A DNA stretch of 64,000 bases from JAHJQQ01 sp963737555 (lineage in GTDB: Bacteria; Pseudomonadota; Gammaproteobacteria; Thiohalobacterales; Thiohalobacteraceae), in assembly GCA_963737555.1 (NCBI GenBank), contig CAVTTB010000008.1, forward strand, positions 248,001-312,000, in the 5' to 3' direction. Positions 34,036 through 43,257 of the stretch are shown one piece after another (position 1 is the stretch's first letter; the number at the start of each line of letters is the position of its first letter). Below the pieces are notes generated by a model. That model saw nothing but the letters and a program-made list of their open reading frames with translations. It ran no database searches and was not told the origin of the DNA. The translations under genes and the position numbers were made by a program.

Positions 34036-35801
34036 CTACGGCGTGCGCTGAGCGGGCCGCAGCAACTGCAATAATTCTTCCCGCTCGGAGCCGGTCAATT
34101 CGCTGGGCTGTTTGCGCGACAGCTCAGCGAGGCGTTGTTCGCGGCGCTGATCCAGCGGCTTGGCAAGGAGATGCTCGATACCATCGAGGAATTCCCGTTC
34201 AAGGTCGCCGACCAGCTTGGGTACCGGCTCGGTGGCCAGTTTGGCCAAGTGGCGCCCCGTCTCCGTGCCGCGCCAATGTTCGATCAGCGCCCCGGTATGG
34301 ATGTGGGTGCGGTCCTTGAGAAAGTCAATCACCTCGACCAATAACGATGTGCCGGGCAGTTCGACGCTGGCGAGACGCTTTGGTTCTTCGACTAGGCGCG
34401 CGAGCGCCGGTTCCTGCAACAGCAGCGTCATGAGTCGACGGACCGGGCTGATGCCGCTACGTTGGGCTGTGGCCGTTGGCGTGGCGAGGGTTGGCTGTAC
34501 GGCTGGCCGTGCAGTCCAGCGAGGGCATTACGTGGCAGTCGCGCCAATTCTTCGAGGCGATCGACCAGCATGCGCTGAAACACCCCGGTCGGCAGCTGTT
34601 CCAGCATGGGTTTTGCCAATTCTACCAGCCGTGCGCGTCCGTCCATGCTGGAGGTATCGACCTGTGCGCTAAGGGCTTCAAATAGATACTCGGAAAGTGG
34701 GATGGACTCGCCAATTCGTCGTTGAAAGGCCTCCGTGCCTTCTTTGCGCACCAGGGTATCCGGGTCTTCGCCGTCAGGCAGAAACAGGAAGCGTGCCTGG
34801 CGGCCATCCTTGAGAATCGGCAGCGCATTTTCCAGTGCGCGCCAGGCCGCCGCGCGACCGGCGCGGTCGCCGTCGAAACAAAACACCACTTCGGGCACGG
34901 CGCGATAGAGGAGTTCGAGGTGTTCGCGCGTGGTGGCGGTGCCGAGCGTGGCGACCACATTGCCGATACCGAACTGGGCCAGCGCCACCACATCCATATA
35001 GCCTTCCACCACCAGCAGCCGTTCCAGCTTGCGCTCGCGTTTGCGTGCTTCGAACAGGCCATAGAGTTCGCGGCCTTTGTGGAAAACGGGGGTTTCAGGT
35101 GAATTGAGGTATTTGGGTGTGTCGTCACCGAGCACGCGACCGCCGAAGCCGATCACCCGGCCGCGTCGATCGTGAATGGGAAACATCACGCGATCGCGGA
35201 AGCGGTCGTAGAGTCCACCGCCATCCTTTTTGATCAGCAGACCGGCGCGTTCCATCTGCGCCTGCGTCTGCGGATCTTTGCCGAGCGCTTGCAATAGGTT
35301 GTCCCAGCCGGGCGGGGCATAGCCGAGGCCGTAGCTTTGGGCGATCTCGCCACTCAGGCCGCGCTGTTTCAGGTAATCGACCGCGCGCTTGGCCTCAGGG
35401 TGTTGGCGCAGTTGCTGACGGAAATGCCGCGCGGCTTCGGCGAGCAAGTCATACAGCGGCGCGGTGCTGTCGGTGCGTTCACGCTCGATATCAGGTCCGG
35501 CTTCGCGGGGGACTTCGAGGCCGACGGACCGCGCCAGTTCATCGACGGCATCGACGAACTCCATGTGCTCGTAGTCCATCAAGAAGCTGAGCACCGTGCC
35601 ATGCGCGCCGCAGCCGAAGCAGTGATAGAACTGCTTGGTCGGGCTGACCGTGAAAGAAGGCGTTTTTTCGTTGTGGAACGGACAACAAGCCTGGTATTCG
35701 CGGCCGGCTTTTTTCAGCGGTACACGACTGTCGATGATCTCGACAATGTCGACGCGCTGCATCAGGTCATCAATGAATTGTTGGGGGATTCGGCCGGCCA
35801 T
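34036..35801 (-). CDS. dnaG: DNA primase DnaG (frameshifted)
   Basis: A primase of about 585 residues. The N-terminal zinc domain (CCPFHNEKTPSFTVSPTKQFYHCFGCG), the RNA polymerase domain and the TOPRIM fold (LLVVEGYMDVVALAQFGI, VVFCFDGDRAGRAAAWRAL, FLPDGEDPDTLV) read in one frame to the linker. The frame then runs into a stop at 34428. The C-terminal DnaB-binding domain (SPVRRLMTLLLQEPALARLVEE ... ELTGSEREELLQLL) continues in another frame to 34036. The break lies in the Pro/Gln-rich linker (about 34445-34500). Because dnaG is essential, a sequencing indel is likelier than a real split. Confidence 0.92.
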
Positions 35802-35862
35802 GGCGGCATAGTAAGCGAAGGTCGTGCGTGCAACTACCGCCGCTGTGCGCAGCTTAAGTTGG

Positions 35863-36309
35863 TCAACCGCCCAGCTTGGCCTTGATCTGCGCGCTGACGG
35901 CGCTCATGTCGGCACGACCTTGGAGTTGCGGCTTGAGCAGGGCCATGACTTTGCCCATGTCCTTGATGCCGCCAGCGCCGGTCTCGGCAATCGCCTGACC
36001 GATCAGGATGTCGACCTCGGCCGGGCTGAGCGGCTGAGGCAGGTAGGCCTGGATGACCTCCATCTCGAACTGCTCCTGCTCCACCAGATCGGTGCGACCG
36101 GCTTGTTCGTACTGACTGATGGATTCGCGCCGTTGTTTGAGCATCTTGTCGAGCACGACGGTCACTTGCGTGTCGTCGAGCACGATGCGCTCATCCACCT
36201 CGCGCTGCTTAATCGCGGCGAGGATCAGGCGGATGACACCCAGCCGGCGCTTGTCGCCGCCGCGCATGGCAGTTTTCATATCCTCTTGGATACGTGCCGT
36301 GAGCGACAT
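35863..36309 (-). CDS. GatB/YqeY domain protein
   Basis: A 148-residue helical protein with the YqeY/GatB tail domain: SLTARIQEDMKTAMRGGDKRRLGVIRLILAAIKQREVDER at the N terminus and GQAIAETGAGGIKDMGKVMALLKPQLQGRADMSAVSAQIKAKL at the C terminus. It resembles the tRNA-binding end of the amidotransferase GatB, but its own role is not settled. It sits between rpsU (17 bp upstream) and dnaG, as in Pseudomonas and relatives. Confidence 0.92.
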   Translation of the reverse strand: MSLTARIQEDMKTAMRGGDKRRLGVIRLILAAIKQREVDERIVLDDTQVTVVLDKMLKQRRESISQYEQAGRTDLVEQEQFEMEVIQAYLPQPLSPAEVDILIGQAIAETGAGGIKDMGKVMALLKPQLQGRADMSAVSAQIKAKLGG

Positions 36310-36326
36310 GACGCAGACCTGAGTGA

Positions 36327-36542
36327 TCAGTACTTGCGGGTACGGCGGGTGACGTCGCGCGAAACCTTCTTCAGGTGGCGCTTTACCGCAGCGGCAGCTT
36401 TACGCTTACGCTCCTGGGTGGGCTTTTCATAGAATTCACGGCGGCGCACCTCGGAGAGGATGCCGGCTTTTTCGCAGGAACGTTTGAAGCGACGCAGGGC
36501 GACTTCGAACGGCTCGTTCTCTCGTACACGAACGCTGGGCAT
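36327..36542 (-). CDS. rpsU: 30S ribosomal protein S21
   Basis: A 71-residue basic protein: MPSVRVRENEPFEVALRRFK, CEKAGILSEVRRREFYEKPT, then a Lys/Arg-rich tail ending TRRTRKY. It binds the 3' end of 16S rRNA and aids initiation. The start at 36542 gives the family's exact N terminus; in-frame codons to 36596 are not conserved. First gene of the rpsU-yqeY-dnaG-rpoD unit and divergent from tsaD. Confidence 0.98.
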   Translation of the reverse strand: MPSVRVRENEPFEVALRRFKRSCEKAGILSEVRRREFYEKPTQERKRKAAAAVKRHLKKVSRDVTRRTRKY

Positions 36543-36706
36543 GTAATCACTGACCTCGATTTGAACTTGTCGTCCCAGGGTTGCAACCGCACACAATCAC
36601 GGCACGATTACGCCTAGGGGCCTAAAGGGGGACGAATTCTAATCCCTCACGCCGCCGAAAGCAAAATACACTTGGCGACCCGTCGAACAAGCCGGACAAT
36701 GGCCGC

Positions 36707-37726
36707 ATGTTAGTCCTCGGCATCGAAACCTCCTGCGACGAAACCGGCGTGGCCCTGTATCACAGCGAGCAGGGTCTGGTCGGGCACGCGCTGTACAGCC
36801 AGGTCGAGGTCCATGCACCTTACGGCGGTGTCGTGCCCGAGCTGGCGTCCCGCGACCATGTGCGTAAGTTGTTGCCATTGTTGAAAGAAACGCTCGCGCA
36901 GGCGGGCATGAGTCGAGCCGACATCAATGGCGTGGCGTTCACCGCCGGGCCTGGGCTGATCGGCGCGCTGTTGGTCGGCGCCGCCTTTGGTCGCAGCCTG
37001 GCGTGGTCGCTGGGTGTGCCCGCGGTGGCCGTCCATCATATGGAAGGCCATCTGCTGGCGCCGATGCTGGAGGCCGAGGTGCCGGCGTTCCCGTTCGTGG
37101 CGCTGCTGGTGTCCGGCGGGCATACCCTGCTGGTGCAAGTGGATGGCGTCGGTGCCTATCAGATTCTCGGTGAATCCGTGGACGATGCCGCCGGCGAGGC
37201 CTTCGACAAGACCGCCAAGCTGCTTGGGCTGCCCTATCCCGGTGGCCCGGAACTGGCCAAGCTGGCACTGCAGGGCAATTCCGCTCGCTTTCGTTTTCCA
37301 CGGCCGATGACTGACCGGCCGGGTCTGGATTTCAGTTTCAGTGGCTTGAAAACGTTTGCGCTCACAACGCTGCGCAATTCCCCGCAAGATGCGCAGACCC
37401 GCGCCGACATCGCGCGCGCCTTCGAAGATGCGGTGGTCGATACACTCGCGATCAAGTGCAAGCGCGCACTGGATCAAACCGGACTGACACGTCTGGTGGT
37501 GGCCGGCGGTGTCGGCGCCAATCGCACGCTCCGCGAGCGTTTGCAGGCGTTGCTGACGCAGCGCGGCGGCCGAGTCTTTTACCCGCGCCCGGCGTTCTGC
37601 ACCGACAACGGGGCGATGATCGCCTATGCGGGATATTGCCGTTTACAGGCGGGACAACACGAAGGGTTGTCTATCGAGGCGCGGGCGCGCTGGCTGATCA
37701 CGGAGTTAGCGCCGGTCGCCACCTAG
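36707..37726 (+). CDS. tsaD: tRNA threonylcarbamoyladenosine transferase TsaD
   Basis: A 339-residue ASKHA-fold enzyme that completes the t6A37 modification of ANN-decoding tRNAs together with TsaB and TsaE. MLVLGIETSCDETGVALY opens it; the metal-binding HxxxH is His111/His115 (VHHMEGHLLAP); LVSGGHTLL, YQILGESVDDAAGEAFDKTAKLLGLPYPGGPEL and the late DNGAMIAYAG are standard. Formerly Gcp/YgjD. Divergent from rpsU, the canonical gammaproteobacterial arrangement. Confidence 0.97.
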   Translation: MLVLGIETSCDETGVALYHSEQGLVGHALYSQVEVHAPYGGVVPELASRDHVRKLLPLLKETLAQAGMSRADINGVAFTAGPGLIGALLVGAAFGRSLAWSLGVPAVAVHHMEGHLLAPMLEAEVPAFPFVALLVSGGHTLLVQVDGVGAYQILGESVDDAAGEAFDKTAKLLGLPYPGGPELAKLALQGNSARFRFPRPMTDRPGLDFSFSGLKTFALTTLRNSPQDAQTRADIARAFEDAVVDTLAIKCKRALDQTGLTRLVVAGGVGANRTLRERLQALLTQRGGRVFYPRPAFCTDNGAMIAYAGYCRLQAGQHEGLSIEARARWLITELAPVAT

Positions 37727-37762
37727 GATTGTTATGAGAGTGTTATGCGGGCGAGCCGATCT

Positions 37763-38362
37763 TCATTTCTTGGAGCCGAGCGTGATCCGCCCTTCCGTGC
37801 CATCGAGCAAATTGCGGATATTGGAACGGTGCCGCCAGTACAGCAGCACGCCCATCATCACGGCGGCGGCGATCACCGCCGGTTCGGGTTTCAGCCACCA
37901 CATATAGAAAGGCGCTGCTGCCGCCGCGATCAACGCGGCCAGCGAGGAATAGCGGAACAGCGCCGCCATCGCCAGCCACGTTCCGATCACTAACAGCCCC
38001 ACGCTCCATTGCAGGCCGAGCAACGCACCCAGCGCCGTGGCCACGCCTTTGCCGCCCTTAAAGCCGAAGAAAATCGGATACAGATGACCGAGAAACGCTG
38101 CGCCGGCCGCGAGTGCCTGCACATCGGCGCCCATGCCGATGGCGCGGGCGACGAGCACGGCGATCAGGCCCTTGAGCATGTCACCGATCAGGGTGATGGC
38201 GCCGGCCTTTTTGCCGCCGATGCGCAGCATGTTGGTAGCGCCGGGATTGCCCGAGCCCTGCGTGCGCGGATCGGCCGTGCCGAGCAGACGACCGACGATC
38301 ACCGCCGACGAGATTGAACCGAGCAGGTAGGCGGCGAGGACAACGAGGAGTGAGTTCAGCAT
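37763..38362 (-). CDS. plsY: Glycerol-3-phosphate acyltransferase PlsY
   Basis: A 199-residue inner-membrane enzyme that uses acyl-phosphate to acylate glycerol 3-phosphate, the first step of phospholipid synthesis. The three cytoplasmic-loop motifs are visible: YLLGSISSAVIVGRLLGTADPRTQGSGNPGATN, FLGHLYPIFFGFKGGKGVATALG, and the C-terminal YWRHRSNIRNLLDGTEGRI. Start at 38362 by homology. Convergent with tsaD, divergent from folB. Confidence 0.95.
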   Translation of the reverse strand: MLNSLLVVLAAYLLGSISSAVIVGRLLGTADPRTQGSGNPGATNMLRIGGKKAGAITLIGDMLKGLIAVLVARAIGMGADVQALAAGAAFLGHLYPIFFGFKGGKGVATALGALLGLQWSVGLLVIGTWLAMAALFRYSSLAALIAAAAAPFYMWWLKPEPAVIAAAVMMGVLLYWRHRSNIRNLLDGTEGRITLGSKK

Positions 38363-38493
38363 GGCGCGTATTGGAATCGTTGCGGTGTTCGCGGTCAAGC
38401 CGCAATCGCAACAAGCCACATCAAGGCGCGTCAACTGGCCAAATCAGGGCGCAGTCACTATAGTGGCGCGCAAGCAGGTGAAAGGCATTGAGC

Positions 38494-38850
38494 ATGGACA
38501 TCATCTTTCTGCGCGATTTGCGCATCAGCACCCTGATCGGCATCTTCGATTGGGAACGCCGCGTCAAGCAGACCATCAGTCTGGATCTGGAAATGGCCAC
38601 CGATATTCGTAAGGCCGCGGCCAGTGATGCCATCGACGACACCCTTAATTACAAAGCAGTCGCCAAGCGTCTGATCGCCTTCGTCGAGGCCAGCGAGTTT
38701 CAACTGGTCGAAACCCTGGCCGAGCGTGCCGCCGAGATTATTCTCAATGAGTTCAATGTGCCCTGGGTACGACTGACTTTGAACAAGACCGGCGCGGTGC
38801 GCGGTGCGCGCGATGTCGGCGTCATTATTGAACGCGGTGTGCGCGGATAA
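38494..38850 (+). CDS. folB: Dihydroneopterin aldolase FolB
   Basis: A 118-residue enzyme of folate synthesis (EC 4.1.2.25). MDIIFLRDLRISTLIGIFDWERRVKQTISLDLEMATD and DTLNYKAVAKRLIAFVEASEFQLVETLAERAAEIIL are the family's active-site segments (Tyr and Glu residues included). The ATG at 38494 has AAGG 8 bp upstream; a TTG six bases earlier is less likely. folK begins six bases after the stop, so the two form a folate pair. Confidence 0.95.
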   Translation: MDIIFLRDLRISTLIGIFDWERRVKQTISLDLEMATDIRKAAASDAIDDTLNYKAVAKRLIAFVEASEFQLVETLAERAAEIILNEFNVPWVRLTLNKTGAVRGARDVGVIIERGVRG

Positions 38851-38856
38851 TTGGTA

Positions 38857-39345
38857 ATGGCGCGCGTCTACGTCAGCATCGGCAGTAACATCGAACGCGA
38901 GCAACATGTGCGCGCGGCACTGACCGCGCTCGCCGAACATTATGGTGCAGTGCAATGCTCGACTGTCTACGAAACGGCTTCCGTTGGATTCGACGGCGAT
39001 AACTTCTATAACTTGGTGGTTGGATTCGACACCGCAGAGAAACCTCACGAAGTCGTAGAGCAATTGCGTGACATCGAAGACCACAACGGTCGCGTGCGTG
39101 AAGGCGAGCGCTTTTCGGCGCGTACTCTGGATCTTGATTTGTTGCTCTATGACGATTTAATTCTGGAAGAAGGCCGTTTGCAACTGCCGCGCGATGAAAT
39201 CAGCAAACACGCCTTTGTACTCAAGCCGCTCGCGGAAATCGCCGGAGAATATCGGCATCCGTTGATGGGTAAGACAATGGCGCAATTGTGGGCCGAGTTC
39301 CCCAAGAACGACGCCGCTATCTGGCCGGTGGAATTGTCGCGCTGA
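38857..39345 (+). CDS. folK: HPPK: hydroxymethyldihydropterin pyrophosphokinase FolK
   Basis: A 162-residue pyrophosphokinase (EC 2.7.6.3), the step after FolB. ARVYVSIGSNIEREQHVRAAL, YETASVGFDGDNFYNLVV, the signature ARTLDLDLLLYDD and LPRDEISKHAFVLKPLAEIAG are as expected. The start may be ATG at 38857 or TTG at 38851, with the former closer to the family N terminus. It directly follows folB. Confidence 0.94.
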   Translation: MARVYVSIGSNIEREQHVRAALTALAEHYGAVQCSTVYETASVGFDGDNFYNLVVGFDTAEKPHEVVEQLRDIEDHNGRVREGERFSARTLDLDLLLYDDLILEEGRLQLPRDEISKHAFVLKPLAEIAGEYRHPLMGKTMAQLWAEFPKNDAAIWPVELSR

Positions 39346-39375
39346 CATTACCCGCCCCCGTCGATACGTCTCCAC

Positions 39376-40572
39376 ATGACATACACTGCATCACCTTGGG
39401 ATATACCCGCCGACTGGCCTGCGCCGGATGCAATTGCACGCGCACTCAGTGAGCAGTTACTTGAGCGTATCAAAGCCGAAATCGCAGCGGCCGATGGCTG
39501 GATCGATTTTGCGCGCTATATGGAACTTGCGTTATATGCGCCGGGGCTAGGTTATTACAGCGCCGGTGCGCGCAAATTCGGCGCGGGTGGTGATTTCATT
39601 ACCGCGCCTGAAGTATCCAGTCTGTTTTCGCGCTGCGTTGCACGTAGCTGCGCCGATGTGCTCGAACAACTGGGTGGCGGCGACGTGCTGGAAGTCGGCG
39701 CGGGCAGCGGCGTCATGGCTGCGGATGTATTGCTGGAATTGGCTGCCTGCGGACAGCTTCCCGATACCTATTACATTCTCGAGCGTTCCGCCGATTTACG
39801 CGAACGCCAACGGACTCATCTTGCGCGCGTGTTGCCACAATTGAGCGCACGCGTACGCTGGTTGGATGAACCACCCACGCAGGCGTGGCGGGGAATGGTG
39901 CTGGCCAATGAAGTTTTGGATGCCTTGCCGGTGCAGTTGTTCGGTTGGCAGGATGATCGCGTTACCGAGTACGGCGTGGGTTGGCAGGACACAGGGTTTG
40001 CGTGGGTTGAACGTCCCGTTGCGCCTGGATTAGGCGAACAGATTTCAGTCTGGGCCGAACAATTCGAATGGCAGGGTGAATACCGTTCGGAGTACCACGC
40101 GCTGTCGGCGCCGTGGTTGCGCAGTATCACGGCGAATCTCACCGCCGGGGCCGCATTGTTCATCGATTACGGTTACGCGCGGCGCGAGTATTACCATGCT
40201 GAACGTGCGCAGGGTACGCTGCTGTGCCATTATCGCCACCGTGCGCATGCCGATCCGCTGTGCTTGCCGGGTTTGCAAGACATTACCGCGCACGTCGAAT
40301 TTACCGGCGTCGCGGAAGCTGCCGAGAGTATCGGATTGCGCGTAGATGGGTTTGCCACCCAAGCGCATTTTCTGCTTGATGCGGGCATCGAATCGTTGTT
40401 GGCTGCGGCCATGACCGGCGCACCAGCGGGTGATCTGCAGCTTGCGGCGCAGGCTAAAACATTGCTGCTGCCCGGCGAGATGGGCGAACGCTTCAAGGCG
40501 ATGTTGCTGACGCGCGGATTGGATGTTCGCGTGCGCGGCTTCGGCGGTCGCGATCTGCGCAGTCGTCTATAG
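39376..40572 (+). CDS. SAM-dependent methyltransferase, NDUFAF7/MidA family
   Basis: A 398-residue class I methyltransferase (COG1565). After WIDFARYMELALYAPGLGYYSAGARKFGAGGDFITAPEVS comes the SAM loop EVGAGSGVMAADVL (about residues 113-126), then YYILERSADLRERQ, LANEVLDALPVQLF and AALFIDYGYARREYY. The mitochondrial relative NDUFAF7/MidA methylates an arginine of complex I; the bacterial substrate is not known. Downstream of folK on the same strand with a 30-bp gap, so it may share its transcript. Confidence 0.9.
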   Translation: MTYTASPWDIPADWPAPDAIARALSEQLLERIKAEIAAADGWIDFARYMELALYAPGLGYYSAGARKFGAGGDFITAPEVSSLFSRCVARSCADVLEQLGGGDVLEVGAGSGVMAADVLLELAACGQLPDTYYILERSADLRERQRTHLARVLPQLSARVRWLDEPPTQAWRGMVLANEVLDALPVQLFGWQDDRVTEYGVGWQDTGFAWVERPVAPGLGEQISVWAEQFEWQGEYRSEYHALSAPWLRSITANLTAGAALFIDYGYARREYYHAERAQGTLLCHYRHRAHADPLCLPGLQDITAHVEFTGVAEAAESIGLRVDGFATQAHFLLDAGIESLLAAAMTGAPAGDLQLAAQAKTLLLPGEMGERFKAMLLTRGLDVRVRGFGGRDLRSRL

Positions 40573-40602
40573 CGTGAGTATTAAACGAACAACGATGGAT
40601 AA

Positions 40603-41379
40603 ATGATGACACTGCTCGAAAGTATTTTGCTGGGACTGCTCGAAGGGTTTACTGAATTTCTGCCGATCTCGTCCACCGGACATTTGATCCTTGCTGAGCG
40701 AGCGCTCGGCCTTGGCAGCGACGACTTCACCAAGAGTTTCACCATCGCCATTCAACTGGGCGCCATTCTTGCGGTGGTGTTGCTCTACGGCAAAAAGCTG
40801 CTGCGCGCGCCGCAATTAATCGGCAAGATCACCGCCGCGTTTATACCCACGGCGATCGTCGGCCTCACGCTGTATAAATTTATTAAGGAGTATCTGCTCG
40901 GTAATGTCGCGGTCGTCGCCTGGTCGCTGGGCATCGGCGGTGTGTTGCTGATTCTCTTCGAAATGTCTCGCGGCAAACAGCTGAGTGCAACGCACGATTC
41001 GATTGAAGATATTCCCTATTGGAAGGCGGTGGCCATCGGCTTTGCACAGTCGCTGGCGATGATCCCCGGCGTATCCCGTTCCGGCGCGACCATTGTCGGT
41101 GGTGTGTTGTTGGGACTGTCACGCGAGGCGATTGTGGAGTTCTCATTCCTGCTGGCCATCCCGACCATGCTCTCCGCTACCGTCTATGACTTGTACAAGA
41201 ATGCCGATCAGCTGAGCCTGGACAATGCGGGCCTGATCGCAGCGGGATTTGTGTCGGCGTTCCTGGCCGCCTATGTCACGGCGCCGGCGTTATTGCGTTT
41301 CATCAAAAGCCATTCCTTTATCCCTTTTGGCATTTACCGCATCGTGTTGGCGCTGGTGGTCGCGGCGGTGGTGCTCTGA
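40603..41379 (+). CDS. uppP: Undecaprenyl-diphosphatase UppP (BacA)
   Basis: A 258-residue inner-membrane phosphatase (EC 3.6.1.27) that recycles undecaprenyl pyrophosphate for cell-wall synthesis. The two active-site motifs are present: EGFTEFLPISSTGHLIL (about residues 16-32) and SLAMIPGVSRSGATIVGG (about 148-165). Seven to eight hydrophobic helices and the normal length support it. ATG at 40606 is an equally good start. Confidence 0.96.
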   Translation: MMTLLESILLGLLEGFTEFLPISSTGHLILAERALGLGSDDFTKSFTIAIQLGAILAVVLLYGKKLLRAPQLIGKITAAFIPTAIVGLTLYKFIKEYLLGNVAVVAWSLGIGGVLLILFEMSRGKQLSATHDSIEDIPYWKAVAIGFAQSLAMIPGVSRSGATIVGGVLLGLSREAIVEFSFLLAIPTMLSATVYDLYKNADQLSLDNAGLIAAGFVSAFLAAYVTAPALLRFIKSHSFIPFGIYRIVLALVVAAVVL

Positions 41380-41432
41380 GGCGATCGTCATGGGCTGATT
41401 TTGCTGTAGGTTTGTTCGTCAGCTTTCTTAAC

Positions 41433-41453
41433 AACCCTGGTTGAGCCGGGGTT
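41433..41453 (+). terminator. Hairpin after uppP
   Basis: AACCCTGG and CCGGGGTT pair (one G-T) around a TTGAG loop 54 bp past the uppP stop. The U-tract is short (TTTC), so termination is plausible but not certain. Confidence 0.5.
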
Positions 41454-41611
41454 TCGCGTTATATCCTACTGATAATTAAAAATTTACTTGTCCGGCTTTG
41501 GCCTGTTCGGGCCGGACGTCTGTCGGAATCTCTAACGCAGATGCTTGAACATCTCTCGCTGCATCGCCGCCCAGTCGCCTAGAAAGCTGATATTTATAGA
41601 TAAAATATGAG

Positions 41612-41627
41612 TGGCATAGATGCTGCT
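41612..41627 (+). promoter_or_regulatory. Sigma-54 promoter upstream of the PEP-CTERM-like gene
   Basis: TGGCATAGATGCTGCT has GG and GC at -24/-12 spacing and is nearly the same as the glnK promoter (TGGCATAGGAACTGCT). Transcription would begin near 41638. Upstream, GTCCGGC (41490-41496) and GCCGGAC (41511-41517) form a dyad that could be an activator site. Confidence 0.65.
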
Positions 41628-41688
41628 TAGTTTAAGCAGACGCTAATATGTGGCATCACTCATTCAGTACTTTAGATCGTATCGGGGC

Positions 41689-41931
41689 ATGGCCGTGGCA
41701 ATTCGTTGTAAACACTTGGGTCTGATCGCAGGGCTGGCGCTCGCACTGAGCGTATCGGCGGCGACCGACTGGCCGGCGACGACCGCAGAGCCCACAGCCA
41801 CGCCCAAACAGCATCAGATTGTCACGACGACCGACGATGCCTCGCCAGTGCCTGCCCCGGTGTTATTCCTGGCCGGCGGTCTGTTGGGCCTGGCGGCCTA
41901 TCTGCGCTGGCGGCAGCGCGGGCGCACCTGA
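41689..41931 (+). CDS. Small exported protein with PEP-CTERM-like (VPAP) C-terminal sorting signal
   Basis: An 80-residue protein (if ATG 41689 is the start, with GGGG upstream; GTG at 41650 would add 13 residues). Signal peptide about residues 1-25 (LGLIAGLALALSVSAAT), a Thr/Pro/Ala-rich spacer, then SPVPAPVLFLAGGLLGLAAYL and RWRQRGRT. This tripartite end (VPxP, hydrophobic helix, Arg cluster) matches the layout of PEP-CTERM exosortase substrates, although the motif is VPAP rather than VPEP. The sigma-54 promoter upstream fits: some PEP-CTERM genes are controlled by RpoN with PrsK/PrsR. No exosortase is in the window. Assignment is inference from layout. Confidence 0.6.
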   Translation: MAVAIRCKHLGLIAGLALALSVSAATDWPATTAEPTATPKQHQIVTTTDDASPVPAPVLFLAGGLLGLAAYLRWRQRGRT

Positions 41932-41963
41932 TTCGGTTTTTCTAGCCGGCGCTGCCCATCCGG

Positions 41964-43209
41964 TCAGTCCGACCTTTCCTGCGACGTGAATTGCGCACAG
42001 ATCTGTGCAACCGCTTGCGTGCGCAATTCACGCAAGCGTTCTCCCAACGCGGCACCCTGCAAACCTTGTTCGGCAAGTGCCTGTGCATTCACGGCGCGGG
42101 CCGCGGCACAGGCGGCGCGAAACAGATCGGCCTGCGGATAGGGGCGATCTTCGAGACCGGATGCGGCCGCGGATATCCGCTTCGCAGGCGAGCAGGAATT
42201 CCTCCAGATGACCGGGTTGCCGAAACGCGTCCAGACTCATCAGCGTTTCCAGCAAGGTGCCGGGCCGCAGATCGAAGGCGCGATGACAGTGACTGTGATA
42301 GCGCGCGACCTTCACCGCTACATCGCGAAAGTCGTTCGGAATCCGCAGGCGTTTGCACAGTGCTTCGATCAGCGTGACGCTGCGCTGTTCGTGACCGATA
42401 TGCCGCGGCAGTATCTCTGCGGGCGTTTCACCCTTGCCGAGATCATGCACCAAGGCGGCGAATCGCACCCGCGTTATGGGTGATAGGCGCGCGGCCTGGT
42501 CTAAAACCAATAATGTATGCACGCCGGTATCGATTTCCGGATGATGCTGCGCCGGTTGCGGCACGCCGAACAAGCGCGCCAGTTCCGGAAAGATCACCGC
42601 CAGCGCGCCGCAGTGATGCAGCACTTCGAAATAGCGACTCGGAGTATCTTCGTTGAGTGCCTTGAAGGTCTCGGCCCAGACGCGTTCCGCCACCAGATGA
42701 TCGACCTCACCGGATTCAACCATGCGCTGCATCAGCGCGTGCGTGGTGTGCGCAACCTTGAAGCCGTATCTGGAAAAGCGCGCCGCGAAACGCGCCACAC
42801 GCAGAATCCGCACCGGATCTTCGACGAAGGCCTCGGACACATGCCGCAATAATCCCTGCGCGAGATCCTCGCGACCCTTGAACGGGTCGATGAGCGTGCC
42901 GTCACTGTGCTCGGCGATGGCGTTGATAGTGAGATCGCGCCGGCGCAGGTCTTCTTCCAGCGTGACCTCGGGGCTGGCATGCACAACGAAGCCTTTATAG
43001 CCCGGCGCGGTCTTACGCTCGGTGCGCGCCAGCGCGTATTCCTCGTGGGTCTCGGGATGCAGGAATACCGGGAAATCCTTGCCGACCGGGCGGTAGCCAA
43101 GGCGCAGCATCTCTTCCGGTGTGGAGCCGACCACGACCCAATCGCGCTCTTTGACCGGGAGCCCGAGGAGCTTATCGCGTACTGCGCCGCCGACGAGATA
43201 GATGTCCAT
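41964..43209 (-). CDS. cca: CCA-adding enzyme / multifunctional tRNA nucleotidyltransferase (frameshifted)
   Basis: A protein of about 414 residues that adds CCA to tRNA 3' ends. MDIYLVGGAVRDKLLGLPVKERDWVVVG, DLRRRDLTINAIAEHSDGTLIDPFKGREDL, the HD phosphohydrolase motif ALVHDLGKGETP and LEEFLLACEADIRGR are intact. At 42161 one extra base changes the expected GRTGLED into GRIRS. Removing it restores GLEDRPYPQADLFRAACAAARAVNAQALAEQ... to the TGA at 41964-41966. The N-terminal catalytic part and HD domain are unaffected; only the last 65 residues are shifted. Confidence 0.93.
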
Positions 43210-43257
43210 GATGTGATATCAAGCCGGGGACAGCAGAGGCCGCCGTCCCCGAATGCG

